Origin: Mycolicibacterium llatzerense
Lineage (GTDB): Bacteria; Actinomycetota; Actinomycetes; Mycobacteriales; Mycobacteriaceae
Assembly: GCF_000878195.1 (NCBI RefSeq)
Contig: NZ_JXST01000011.1
Span: forward strand, 62,001 to 126,000
Direction: 5' to 3'
Length of the DNA: 64,000 nt
The stretch's first letter is position 1, and each line of letters begins with the position of its first letter. Below the pieces are notes generated by a model. That model did no database searches. It had not been told where the DNA came from and worked only from the letters and a program-made list of their open reading frames with translations. The position numbers and the translations under genes were made by a program. Positions 42,240 to 49,802 of this stretch are shown piece after piece.

Positions 42240-43123
42240 CCGAGGCGCGCGCTGGGATCCTCGAGATCGCTGTGCTGCAGCGCCATCGGGGTGATCACCG
42301 GTAAGTCCCCGCCGGCGACCACCTGTCGGGCGATCGGGGTGAGCACCTGGAACAGGGTCTCGACCTCGTCGTCGCTCAGCACGTCGAGCGTGGGCAATGC
42401 GGCAGCGTCGGTGCGGTACTCGATGTCGCGTTTGAGGGCACGTCCGTCGTCGGTGAGCGCACCGTCGGACGTCAACAGACCGCACTCGACGAGCTGTGCG
42501 GTCACCGCCGCCCACTCGGCTTCGTCGTAATCGCGAGTGGTGATGACCTTCTCCTTGGTCGTCCGCCCCGCGGCGACGTGCAGCACGTTGGATTGGCGGC
42601 CCGTGATGCCGCTAGCCACCAGGGCTGCGACGTGGGCGTCACCCCGTTGTTCACGCAGCAGGGTCGCCGCGTGCCACAGCGCGGCGACCGGCTCGTCGGG
42701 CCACGGCACCGCCGACAGTGCGGCGAACAGCGGCCTGCCGTCGACCGCGGCGTCGCGGGCAACGCGGCCGAGCAAGTCGGCGGCGGTGCGCAGGTTGTCG
42801 TCAGCGGTGAGGCCGTACCGGCTCAATGCGGCGACCGCTCCCGTTTCCCTGGCTGCGAGCGCCTGCTGCGGCGTGGCGATGTCCCACGCGCCGGCCAGCG
42901 ACTTCGCGACGCGGTGGGAGGCGAAGTTGTAGAAGATCGCCGTGACGACCTGCGGAGGCACCGGCCCCAGCGGCGCCGATCGGGTGACGAAGTATCCGCT
43001 CCAGAAACTGCGATAGCCGAGGTCGACGGCAGCGGCCCGCGACTCGGGCGCGAAGTAGGTGATCGCGTGCACGGGTTCGAATCGCTCGAACAACCGACGG
43101 GCCAAAGTGGGTGTGCGGGCCAT
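42236..43123 (-). CDS. SCO6745 family (SalK-like) protein
   Basis: 295 residues from the ATG at 43123 (MARTPTLARRLFERFEPVHAITYFAPE). The opening LARRLFERFEPVHAITYFAPESRAAAVDLGYRSFWSGYFVTRSAPLGPV is diagnostic of the SCO6745 family in actinobacteria; the middle and C-terminal parts look like winged-helix segments (EWAAVTAQLVECGLLTSDGALTDDGRALKRDIEYRTDAAA). Some members sit in antibiotic clusters, but the biochemical role is unknown. Confidence 0.8.
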   Translation of the reverse strand: MARTPTLARRLFERFEPVHAITYFAPESRAAAVDLGYRSFWSGYFVTRSAPLGPVPPQVVTAIFYNFASHRVAKSLAGAWDIATPQQALAARETGAVAALSRYGLTADDNLRTAADLLGRVARDAAVDGRPLFAALSAVPWPDEPVAALWHAATLLREQRGDAHVAALVASGITGRQSNVLHVAAGRTTKEKVITTRDYDEAEWAAVTAQLVECGLLTSDGALTDDGRALKRDIEYRTDAAALPTLDVLSDDEVETLFQVLTPIARQVVAGGDLPVITPMALQHSDLEDPSARLG

Positions 43124-43316
43124 GCTGCCAGTCAAGCACGGACCCGCCAACACCCGCGAAGAGCCACGGATGTCCGGTGAATCGCGTGGTTTTCCGCACA
43201 ATTGTGCCTGTTCGGCGCAGGTAGACGACTGATCGACGTGTGTTGTCGGCACCTCGCCACGTAGTGTGCTTTGGTCGGCCTCAGCGAACATGCCGATAGA
43301 AAAGTTGGGCACAGTT

Positions 43317-44339
43317 ATGACGACAGCAGCAGACGCGTCGCCGCTCGAAGCGCGGATCGGCCACCACTACCAGATGGATGGCACCTATCTGGTCGGCCGC
43401 GAGAAGCTCCGGGAGTACGCGCGCGCGGTGCAGGACTACCACCCCGCGCACTGGGACGTCGCTGCTGCCAATGAGCTCGGCTACGCCGATGTCATCGCGC
43501 CGATCACGTTCACCTCCACCCCCGGCATGAAGTGCAACCGACGGATGTTCGAGTCGATTGTCGTCGGCTACGACACCTACCTGCAGACCGAAGAAGTCTT
43601 CGAGCAGCACCGCCCGATCGTTGCGGGCGATGAACTGGTCATCGATGTCGAGCTGACAGCGGTGCGCCGGACCGCGGGTCGCGACTTCATCACCGTGACC
43701 AACACCTTCACCGACACCAAGGGCGAGCGGGTCCACACCCTGCACACCACCGTCGTCGGCGTGACGGCCGAAGATGTCGACGCCGACATCAAGGCAGCCG
43801 CGCAGAAGGCCATGATGCACGACATGAACATCCTCGACATCGGCAGCGAGGCGTACCACAAGACGGTGCGCCCCGAGGGCGAGGTCCGGATCGCCGAGGA
43901 CTCGGCGCGCACGCCGGGCACTCTGTCGTTCGATGACGTGGCCGTCGGCGATGAGCTGCCCAGCAGCCACTTGCGATTGTCCATCGGCGACCTCGTCAAC
44001 TACGCCGGCGTGGCCGGCGACGCCAACCCGATTCACTGGGACAAGGAGCTGGCCCAACTGGCCGGCCTGCCCGACGTCATCGCCCACGGCATGCTCACCA
44101 TGGGCCTGGGTGGCGGATACGCGTCGGCGTGGTCCGGCGACCCCGGCGCCGTCACCCGCTACACGGTGCGGCTGTCCGCGCCCGCGGTCGTGCCGGCCAC
44201 CGAAGGTTGCGACATTGAATTCACCGGCAAGATCAAGTCGCTGGACCCGGCGACCCGCACCGGTGTGGTCATCGTCGGCGCGAAGTCGGGCGGCAAGAAG
44301 ATCTTCGGCCTCGCGACCATGGACGTCCGCTTCCGCTGA
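43317..44339 (+). CDS. Fused (3R)-hydroxyacyl-ACP dehydratase, HadA-HadB-like
   Basis: 340 residues from the ATG at 43317 (MTTAADASPLEARIGHHYQMDGTYLVG). The N-terminal half (about 10-150) is a FAS1-type hot-dog domain (REKLREYARAVQDYHPAHWDVAAANELGYADVIAPITFTS). The C-terminal half (about 200-340) has the hydratase-2 active-site motif YAGVAGDANPIHWDKELAQLAGLPDVIAHGMLTMGLGGGY. In HadA/HadB heterodimers of mycolic-acid FAS-II the two halves are separate proteins, HadB being catalytic. Here they are one chain, a known fused form. It probably dehydrates 3-hydroxyacyl thioesters in lipid synthesis. Confidence 0.83.
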   Translation: MTTAADASPLEARIGHHYQMDGTYLVGREKLREYARAVQDYHPAHWDVAAANELGYADVIAPITFTSTPGMKCNRRMFESIVVGYDTYLQTEEVFEQHRPIVAGDELVIDVELTAVRRTAGRDFITVTNTFTDTKGERVHTLHTTVVGVTAEDVDADIKAAAQKAMMHDMNILDIGSEAYHKTVRPEGEVRIAEDSARTPGTLSFDDVAVGDELPSSHLRLSIGDLVNYAGVAGDANPIHWDKELAQLAGLPDVIAHGMLTMGLGGGYASAWSGDPGAVTRYTVRLSAPAVVPATEGCDIEFTGKIKSLDPATRTGVVIVGAKSGGKKIFGLATMDVRFR

Positions 44340-44354
44340 TCTCGGGCGAGCGCA

Positions 44355-44669
44355 CTATTGCGCGAACAGCACCGCCGGATTGCCCGACATCGCCGACCAC
44401 CGGCTGATCCGGTTGACGATGCGCCAGCCTTCGGGCCGGCGAGCCCAAGTATCGGTGTATTCACCGTTGGTGTCGAAGGTATCGCCCGCGAGCGGCCCGA
44501 GGCCCTGATGGCGGGCCTGCACATACGCCCGGGTCACGGCCGTATCGTCGTCGCGCACCTCGACTTGGATAGACCCGATGAGATGCTGTGTGCCACCGCA
44601 GTTTTCGAGGTACCGGCGGAACGTGTCCACCAGCCGTTGCACGGCAACCGGCAGTACATCTCCTGACAC
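44355..44669 (-). CDS. Short SnoaL/NTF2-like protein
   Basis: 104 residues from a GTG at 44669 with GAGGAGG 6 nt upstream. Residues from about 25 (GGTQHLIGSIQVEVRDDDTAVTRAYVQARHQG ... EYTDTWARRPEGWRIVNRISRWSAMSGNPAVLF) are the second half of a SnoaL-like domain. The usual first 35-40 residues with the N-terminal helices are absent, and no frame upstream supplies them. The strong ribosome site argues that the short form is translated; alternatively it is a decaying remnant. Confidence 0.6.
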   Translation of the reverse strand: MSGDVLPVAVQRLVDTFRRYLENCGGTQHLIGSIQVEVRDDDTAVTRAYVQARHQGLGPLAGDTFDTNGEYTDTWARRPEGWRIVNRISRWSAMSGNPAVLFAQ

Positions 44670-44782
44670 CCGACCCTCCTCGCGTTGGTCCCCGGCATCT
44701 TATGGGGCGTCGAATGCCGACTCCTGCTTTCGTCCCGCGAGACGGAACAGACGACAGGAAACCCTTGTCTGGTCGCTCTATT

Positions 44783-44820
44783 TTGAGGTAACGTCGCCAT
44801 TCGAATAGCATGGCTATCTC
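44783..44820 (+). promoter_or_regulatory. Predicted promoter with overlapping TetR operator
   Basis: TTGAGG (44783-44788), a 17-nt spacer and TAGCAT (44806-44811) form a likely sigma-A promoter for the MpaB-type gene. The inverted repeat GAATAGCATGGCTATCTC (44803-44820) covers the -10. A very similar sequence lies at 47218-47235 upstream of the unit on the other side of the TetR gene at 46490. Confidence 0.6.
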
Positions 44821-44835
44821 AAAGCAGGAGGAACC

Positions 44836-45942
44836 ATGAAGACAGTTCGCTTGCAGGACGTCGCGATGCCCAAAGCGGAGCGGCAGGGAATCGACCGGCG
44901 GTACGACTTCTTGTTGAAGCTGCACGGCAAGAACGGGAAGAAGGCGCTGGCGATCGCAGAGGCCCCGCGGATCGACAACGGCTACTTCGGGCCCGAGTCG
45001 ATCAGCTGGAAGGTCTACGAGAACGTCATGGTCGCCGGAATGGGCGCCCTCTCAGGGCTTTTCATCTCGGTCCTGGATCCTGACGGTGCGTACGGCGTCG
45101 GCCACCACACGACCTACTACTACGACACGATCGGCCGAATCCGCCGTAGCCTGCACTTCTTCGCCGGCGCCGTCGCCGGCGATACCGTCAACGCCGAGAA
45201 AGTGGGAGTTGACCTGTTCCGCAAGCACTCTCACATCAACGGCGAGATCCCCGCGACCGGCGAGCTGTTTCAAGCCAACCACGTCGAGACGCTCAAGTTC
45301 ACCTACGTGGTCGGCTGGCCGCACCTGTGGCGGGCGTACAAGACCTTCGGCGACCCGAACGCGACGGACGCAGACGAGCGGCAGTTCTACCGGGAGCAGG
45401 TCAAGGTCTGCCAGCTGATGGGGATGCCGGCCGACGAATTGCCCGACACCCCCGAGGATGTCGAAGCCTGGGTGCAGCGCGCCGAGCAGGAGCTCATGGC
45501 CTTCACGCGGCCGGCGCAGGAACTCACCGATTTCATGACCCATCCGCCGGTCACGCCGCTGTACCCGAATCTGGTCATCGGGATACTCATGCGGGTGGCG
45601 ATCTGGGCAGCCATCCCGCTACTGACGCCGTACGTGCGACAGATCTGCGGCCTCGAGGACTACCGGATGCGCCCACGACTCGGCTCGGTCCTGGTGCGGG
45701 CGACCGTCAAGGCCCTGGAGAATCCGATTTTCGACCGGATCTTCATCCCCTACTTCGGCCCCGAGATGTGGGGCTACCTGCACAACGTCATCCGGCACGC
45801 CGACAGCACCGGCTTCGTGGAGATGACGCACGATCCGGGCCTGAAGTTGCAGCAGGGCAAACGCGGCACGATGTGCCCCTTTGCGCCCGCGACCCCCGAC
45901 TCAGCCGACGAGACGAACACCGTTGTGGGAGTGGGGATATGA
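44836..45942 (+). CDS. Oxygenase MpaB family protein (DUF2236)
   Basis: 368 residues with AGGAGGA upstream. Family marks: ISWKVYENVMVAGMGALSGLFISVLDPDGAYGVGHHTTYYYDTIGRIRRSLHFFAGAVAGD and HSHINGEIPATGELFQANHVETLKFTYVVGWPHLW. The latter has the His residues that bind haem b in latex-clearing-protein and MpaB relatives. A hydrophobic stretch LVIGILMRVAIWAAIPLLTPYV (about 240-262) may contact membrane. Such enzymes cleave carbon-carbon double bonds in isoprenoid chains, so a lipid or terpenoid substrate is plausible. It overlaps the next gene by 4 nt and is likely under the TetR at 46490. Confidence 0.82.
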   Translation: MKTVRLQDVAMPKAERQGIDRRYDFLLKLHGKNGKKALAIAEAPRIDNGYFGPESISWKVYENVMVAGMGALSGLFISVLDPDGAYGVGHHTTYYYDTIGRIRRSLHFFAGAVAGDTVNAEKVGVDLFRKHSHINGEIPATGELFQANHVETLKFTYVVGWPHLWRAYKTFGDPNATDADERQFYREQVKVCQLMGMPADELPDTPEDVEAWVQRAEQELMAFTRPAQELTDFMTHPPVTPLYPNLVIGILMRVAIWAAIPLLTPYVRQICGLEDYRMRPRLGSVLVRATVKALENPIFDRIFIPYFGPEMWGYLHNVIRHADSTGFVEMTHDPGLKLQQGKRGTMCPFAPATPDSADETNTVVGVGI

Positions 45943-46493
45943 GCCGGGTCGACGTCATCAGCAACGAGCGCGTGTTCGATGACCGTCACCACCTGCACGA
46001 GTTTCGGGACTTCTGGCGTGACGGGCCGGTGGCTCTGGCGTTCTTGCCGCAGTTCGGCAGCACCTTCGGCCTGGCGCAGGCCAGAGCGTTGACCGCACGT
46101 TTCGACGAAGTGGAAGCGCTTGGCGCACAGGTGATCCTGATCGGAATCGGCACATCGATCCAGGGCTTCACCTTTCGAAAACGTGCCGGTTCCCGTTTTC
46201 CGGTGATGGTCACCCAGGACCACACGCTTTATCGCACAATGGGATTGACTTCTCGACGGCGACTGTTGAATCCGATCCGGAATGCGACGGCCTTCATCAA
46301 CTTCGTCCGGGCCGGGATCTACCCGTACCAACGCACCGGCGATCCGAACCGGCTCGGTGGAGTGTTCGTCGTCGAACAAGGCGGCCGACGGGTCACTTGG
46401 GAACACCGGGCACGGTACGCCGCCGACCTGGCCGCGGGGGCCGACGTGGTCGACGCACTTCGCGTCGCCGCCCGGCCGAGGGTGACGGCCTAG
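45939..46493 (+). CDS. Peroxiredoxin-like protein (PRXL2/AAED1 type) lacking the catalytic cysteines
   Basis: 184 residues, starting inside the MpaB stop (ATGA). The thioredoxin-like fold of the AhpC/TSA-related PRXL2 family is recognisable: DFWRDGPVALAFLPQFGS, VEALGAQVILIGIGTSIQGFTFRK, FPVMVTQDHTLYRTMGL, and NRLGGVFVVEQGGRRVTWEHR. In this family the first beta-alpha turn normally reads F-G-C-P-F-C; here it is Phe-Gly-Ser41-Thr-Phe-Gly44, and no cysteine occurs elsewhere in the protein. Thiol peroxidase activity is therefore unlikely; a chaperone or haem/substrate-handling role for the coupled oxygenase is possible. The stop shares CTAG with the convergent TetR gene. Confidence 0.75.
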   Translation: MSRVDVISNERVFDDRHHLHEFRDFWRDGPVALAFLPQFGSTFGLAQARALTARFDEVEALGAQVILIGIGTSIQGFTFRKRAGSRFPVMVTQDHTLYRTMGLTSRRRLLNPIRNATAFINFVRAGIYPYQRTGDPNRLGGVFVVEQGGRRVTWEHRARYAADLAAGADVVDALRVAARPRVTA

Positions 46494-47122
46494 TCAGACG
46501 TGCCGTTGGCGAGCGCGTCGAACCACAACCGCATGCTGGCCACCATCAGCGAGGCACCCCGCGCGGCGTCGATCGTCCCCAGCGCCTGCGCCATGGCAAT
46601 GCCGGCACCGGTGGCCACGGCCACCTCGATGGCGTCGTCCATCAGCGGGTGATCGGCCGGAACCCCTTCCGGCACCGCATCTTCGAGCAAGACCCGGGTC
46701 GATTCCTTGAACCGTTCGAGCGCCTCACGGGCCTTGGCGAGTTGCTCTGGATTGTGGAAGGTACTGGTCACGTATTCAGCGGTCAGCACGACGAGGTTGG
46801 GTTCGGCGCCGATGCGCGCCCACCAGCTCGCGAGGGCCGCGAGCCGCTCGTCAGTCGAGACACCGGCAGCCACCAGCGGCCCCAGGAGTTGATTCAGCTC
46901 GGCCATGGAACGATTACGGATGACCTCGAGGCACAGCGCTTCTTTGCCCTCGAAGTTGCTGTACACCGCGCCGATGGTGCGTCCGGCCTCCGCCGCAATC
47001 GCCGCCAGGGACGTGGCGTGGTACCCGTTGGCGTAGAACAGTTGCTCCGCGGCGTCCAGCAATTCCTGCCGCGTCTGCGCCTGGCTCTCTGCCCGAGTCA
47101 GCACCTTCCGAGCAGCCACCAC
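46490..47122 (-). CDS. TetR family transcriptional regulator
   Basis: 210 residues from a GTG at 47122 (the adjacent GTG at 47119 has better spacing to GGAGG). Helix-turn-helix: ATSLAAIAAEAGRTIGAVYSNFEGKEALC. It is convergent with the MpaB/peroxiredoxin-like unit and divergent from the three-gene unit starting at 47261. Similar inverted repeats lie upstream of both units and near its own start, so it probably controls all three. Confidence 0.88.
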   Translation of the reverse strand: MVAARKVLTRAESQAQTRQELLDAAEQLFYANGYHATSLAAIAAEAGRTIGAVYSNFEGKEALCLEVIRNRSMAELNQLLGPLVAAGVSTDERLAALASWWARIGAEPNLVVLTAEYVTSTFHNPEQLAKAREALERFKESTRVLLEDAVPEGVPADHPLMDDAIEVAVATGAGIAMAQALGTIDAARGASLMVASMRLWFDALANGTSD

Positions 47123-47151
47123 GTCCTCCGATTCCTCCGTGCAACGAGCCT

Positions 47152-47235
47152 CGATACTACCGCTATCCAGATAACGAGCCAGCTTAAGGGCACTTTTTCA
47201 TTAGACCGCACACCTTCGGATAGCATTACAATCCC
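47152..47235. promoter_or_regulatory. Two predicted TetR operator sites
   Basis: GGATAGCATTACAATCCC (47218-47235) is upstream of the gene at 47261 and matches the site at 44803-44820 in 13 of 18 positions. On the other strand, GGATAGCGGTAGTATCG (complement of 47152-47168) lies just upstream of the TetR start. The shared pattern is about G(G/A)ATAGC-N5-(A/T)ATC. Confidence 0.55.
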
Positions 47236-47260
47236 AATGTGCTAGTTATTTAGGATGGAC

Positions 47261-47482
47261 ATGGCCACTGCAGGTGCCGACAATCCCCTGCTCGACGAGC
47301 TCGGACAACCAAGGGCGGTGCTGGAGAAACTGACGCCCGAGGAATCAGCGCAGCTGCTCGGTCTGCTCAGGAAAGCCAGGGTTGCCCATCAGCGCAGCCT
47401 GAACGACTCACTCGACGACGGGCTCAAGATCCTGCCCAGGCTCATCCGGCCCGCCGCCCGCAAGATCCTGTTCGGAAGGTGA
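47261..47482 (+). CDS. Small protein of unknown function
   Basis: 73 residues from the ATG at 47261 (an ATG at 47255 is in frame). It is mostly helical and charged: PLLDELGQPRAVLEKLTPEESAQLLGLLRKARVAHQRSLNDSLDDGLKILPRLIRPAARKILFGR. The basic C-terminal helix could be a protein or membrane contact. No family recognised. It is 7 nt upstream of the next gene, whose ribosome site lies at the end of this frame, so they are coupled. Confidence 0.65.
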   Translation: MATAGADNPLLDELGQPRAVLEKLTPEESAQLLGLLRKARVAHQRSLNDSLDDGLKILPRLIRPAARKILFGR

Positions 47483-47489
47483 CCCACTG

Positions 47490-48386
47490 ATGGCCGACAT
47501 CCTGACCCGCGCACAGCTGTCACTGCTCGCCGCGCTGCTGCAGACCGATGCCGCAAACCTGACCAGCCTCGAGCGGCTCGGCGCCGACGACCTCAAAGCC
47601 CTACGCAGCGCACTGTCCGACGCCCTGTTCGACGAACAGGCCGAGGCCTTCGCACGCGTGAGCAAGCTGGCGCCACTGGTGCCAAATGCCTTGGTGGTTA
47701 CCGTCGCTCATCGAGCAGTGCCGCCGGAAGTCGCGGGGCGCGTCGGCGGTGCAGTGGGACTGGCGCACGGAGACCGCGCCATCGGTGTCCTGTCCGGCAT
47801 GAAGCCGGCCTACCTCGCCGACGCGGCACCGTACGTCGATCCTCGCGTCATCCCGCACTTCGCCCCACGGCTGCCCGCCAAGCTGTTGATCCCGGCAGCG
47901 AAGGAGCTGCTGCGTCGGCGCGACTACCTGACGGCGTCGCGGTTCGTCGAATTCGCCACCGATGACCACATCGTGGCGTTCGAGCAGGCCATCGACGATG
48001 ACGAAGGCATCATCCTGACCGGCGTCCTGGTATCGGACACCAAGGTCATGAACGACATCATGCGAGCGGCCGGACCGGACCGATCGCTGCGGATGGCCCG
48101 GACGGCCGCGGAGGGCAAACCAGACGTGCTGGCCGCGCTGCTGTCGCTGCTGAACCGGATCGACCCCGCGCTCGCGAAGCCTGCGGTCACCGAACTGCTC
48201 GGGCACTCCGACGTCGATGTCGTGGTGCACGTACTCGAGGTGGCCATGGCCGAAGGCGTTGTTGTGGAGGCGCTCGAGCTTTCCGCCGTGCTGGACGGTG
48301 AAACCCGGGCCCGGCTCGCGGGCCTGGAAGCCTGGCAACGCATCGCCCGCGAAGCCGAGTCCTGGGCGCACGAGACTCCCGCCTGA
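47490..48386 (+). CDS. Helical-repeat protein of unknown function
   Basis: 298 residues with GGAAGG upstream. It is entirely helical in appearance with repeated units of about 35-40 residues (PNALVVTVAHRAVPPEVAGRVGGAVG, MKPAYLADAAPYVDPRVIPHFAPRLPAKLL, LTASRFVEFATDDHIVAFEQAIDDDEGIILTGVLVSD, LGHSDVDVVVHVLEVAMAEGVV), like HEAT-type or MgtE-N-type scaffolds. No signal peptide or catalytic motif. The middle gene of the unit ending in the UbiB-like kinase. Confidence 0.7.
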   Translation: MADILTRAQLSLLAALLQTDAANLTSLERLGADDLKALRSALSDALFDEQAEAFARVSKLAPLVPNALVVTVAHRAVPPEVAGRVGGAVGLAHGDRAIGVLSGMKPAYLADAAPYVDPRVIPHFAPRLPAKLLIPAAKELLRRRDYLTASRFVEFATDDHIVAFEQAIDDDEGIILTGVLVSDTKVMNDIMRAAGPDRSLRMARTAAEGKPDVLAALLSLLNRIDPALAKPAVTELLGHSDVDVVVHVLEVAMAEGVVVEALELSAVLDGETRARLAGLEAWQRIAREAESWAHETPA

Positions 48387-48436
48387 TCGGGCCGGTACGT
48401 TGAGGGGATCGTCGCACCGACTCCGTGGGAGGCAGC

Positions 48437-49801
48437 GTGGCACGCCGACTACCTGAGGGTCGTATTGCGCGGGGCGGGAAGTTGGGCGCCCTGGCCGCCA
48501 AACAGGCTGTGCGCGGTGGCCGAACCCGACTGTCCATGGTCGGCCGGTCGGAACGCGCCAAGGAGCTGCTGTCGGAGCGCGCCACCATCGAGATGGCCGA
48601 GAACCTCGTGACGGTGCTGGGGTCCATGAAGGGCGCCGCGATGAAGCTCGGCCAGATGCTGTCGGTGATCGAACTGGACCTGGTGCCCGAATCACATCGG
48701 GAGCAATTCCGGCAAAAGCTTGCCGCACTGCGTGATCAGGCACCGCAAGCGCCGTTCAGCGCCATGCGTGAGGTGATGGAAGCCGACCTGGGTTCGATGT
48801 CGGCGGCGTTCGCCGATTTCGACGAAACCCCCACGGCCGCAGCGTCAATCGGCCAGGTCTATCGAGCCCGGTTGCACGACGGCCGCGAGGTCGCCGTCAA
48901 GGTGCAGTACCCGGGTGTGGACCGGGCGATCCAGGCCGACATGCGCAACCTCGCGCTGCTGATGAAGCTCTGGCGGCTATGGCCGGCGGCGAACACCGCG
49001 ATGCTCGAGGAGATAACCCGAAACTTCGAAAGCGAACTCGACTACCTACGCGAAGCCGACACCCAGCACCTGGTGGCCGAGCAGTATCGCGGGCACCCGT
49101 TCATCGTCGTCCCCGACAGCGTGCCGCAGTTCTGTACGCCGCGGGTGCTGGTCACCGAATACCTCGACGCCGCCGGCTTCGAGCACATGCGGACGCTGCC
49201 GGCCGCGGACCGCAACCACATCGGCGAACTGATCTACCGCTTCTACATCGGGTCACTGTTCACCAACCACGAGTTCTGCGGCGACCCACACCCCGGCAAC
49301 ATCATGCTGGCCGCCGACGGCCGGGTCGGCTTCGTCGACTTCGGGCTGTACAACCGCATAGATCCGGCCAACGTCGCATTCGAGCTGGACTGCTTCCACA
49401 CCGCCATCGAAGGCCGCGCCGACGACCTATACCGCCTGATGCTCGACCGCGGGATCGTCGACGCGGAATCCGGCGTGACAGCGCAGGATTGCCTGGACTA
49501 CATCTGGGCTGCGAGCGAATGGCACATGGTCGACGAGGACCTCACCATCACCCCTGAATTGGCCACCGGTGCCGTCATGTCAGCCATTGACCCACGCCAG
49601 ACCGAATTCGCCGGGATGAAGCAGCAGATGCTGCCGCCCGAGCACGTCTTTTCCCGGCGCGCCGACTTCCTCACGTTCGGCACCCTCGGACATCTGCAGA
49701 GCACCAACAACTGGTACCGGATCGGCCAGGAGTGGTTCCTCGACGGCCCACCGGAGACCGAGATCGGCCGCGAGATCGCCCGCTGGCGCGCGAGTCGCTG
49801 A
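48437..49801 (+). CDS. ABC1/AarF/UbiB family atypical kinase
   Basis: 454 residues from the GTG at 48437, with GGGAGG 4 nt upstream. Diagnostic motifs are present: MKLGQMLS (KxGQ), PTAAASIGQVYRARL (Ala-rich nucleotide loop), VAVKVQYPG, EFCGDPHPGNIML and VDFGLYN. This is a complete ADCK/UbiB-type kinase-like ATPase. In other bacteria these support quinone or lipid metabolism; mycobacterial roles are unclear. It is 50 nt after the helical-repeat gene. The TetR operator upstream of 47261 probably governs the unit. Confidence 0.9.
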   Translation: MARRLPEGRIARGGKLGALAAKQAVRGGRTRLSMVGRSERAKELLSERATIEMAENLVTVLGSMKGAAMKLGQMLSVIELDLVPESHREQFRQKLAALRDQAPQAPFSAMREVMEADLGSMSAAFADFDETPTAAASIGQVYRARLHDGREVAVKVQYPGVDRAIQADMRNLALLMKLWRLWPAANTAMLEEITRNFESELDYLREADTQHLVAEQYRGHPFIVVPDSVPQFCTPRVLVTEYLDAAGFEHMRTLPAADRNHIGELIYRFYIGSLFTNHEFCGDPHPGNIMLAADGRVGFVDFGLYNRIDPANVAFELDCFHTAIEGRADDLYRLMLDRGIVDAESGVTAQDCLDYIWAASEWHMVDEDLTITPELATGAVMSAIDPRQTEFAGMKQQMLPPEHVFSRRADFLTFGTLGHLQSTNNWYRIGQEWFLDGPPETEIGREIARWRASR

Positions 49802-49802
49802 C

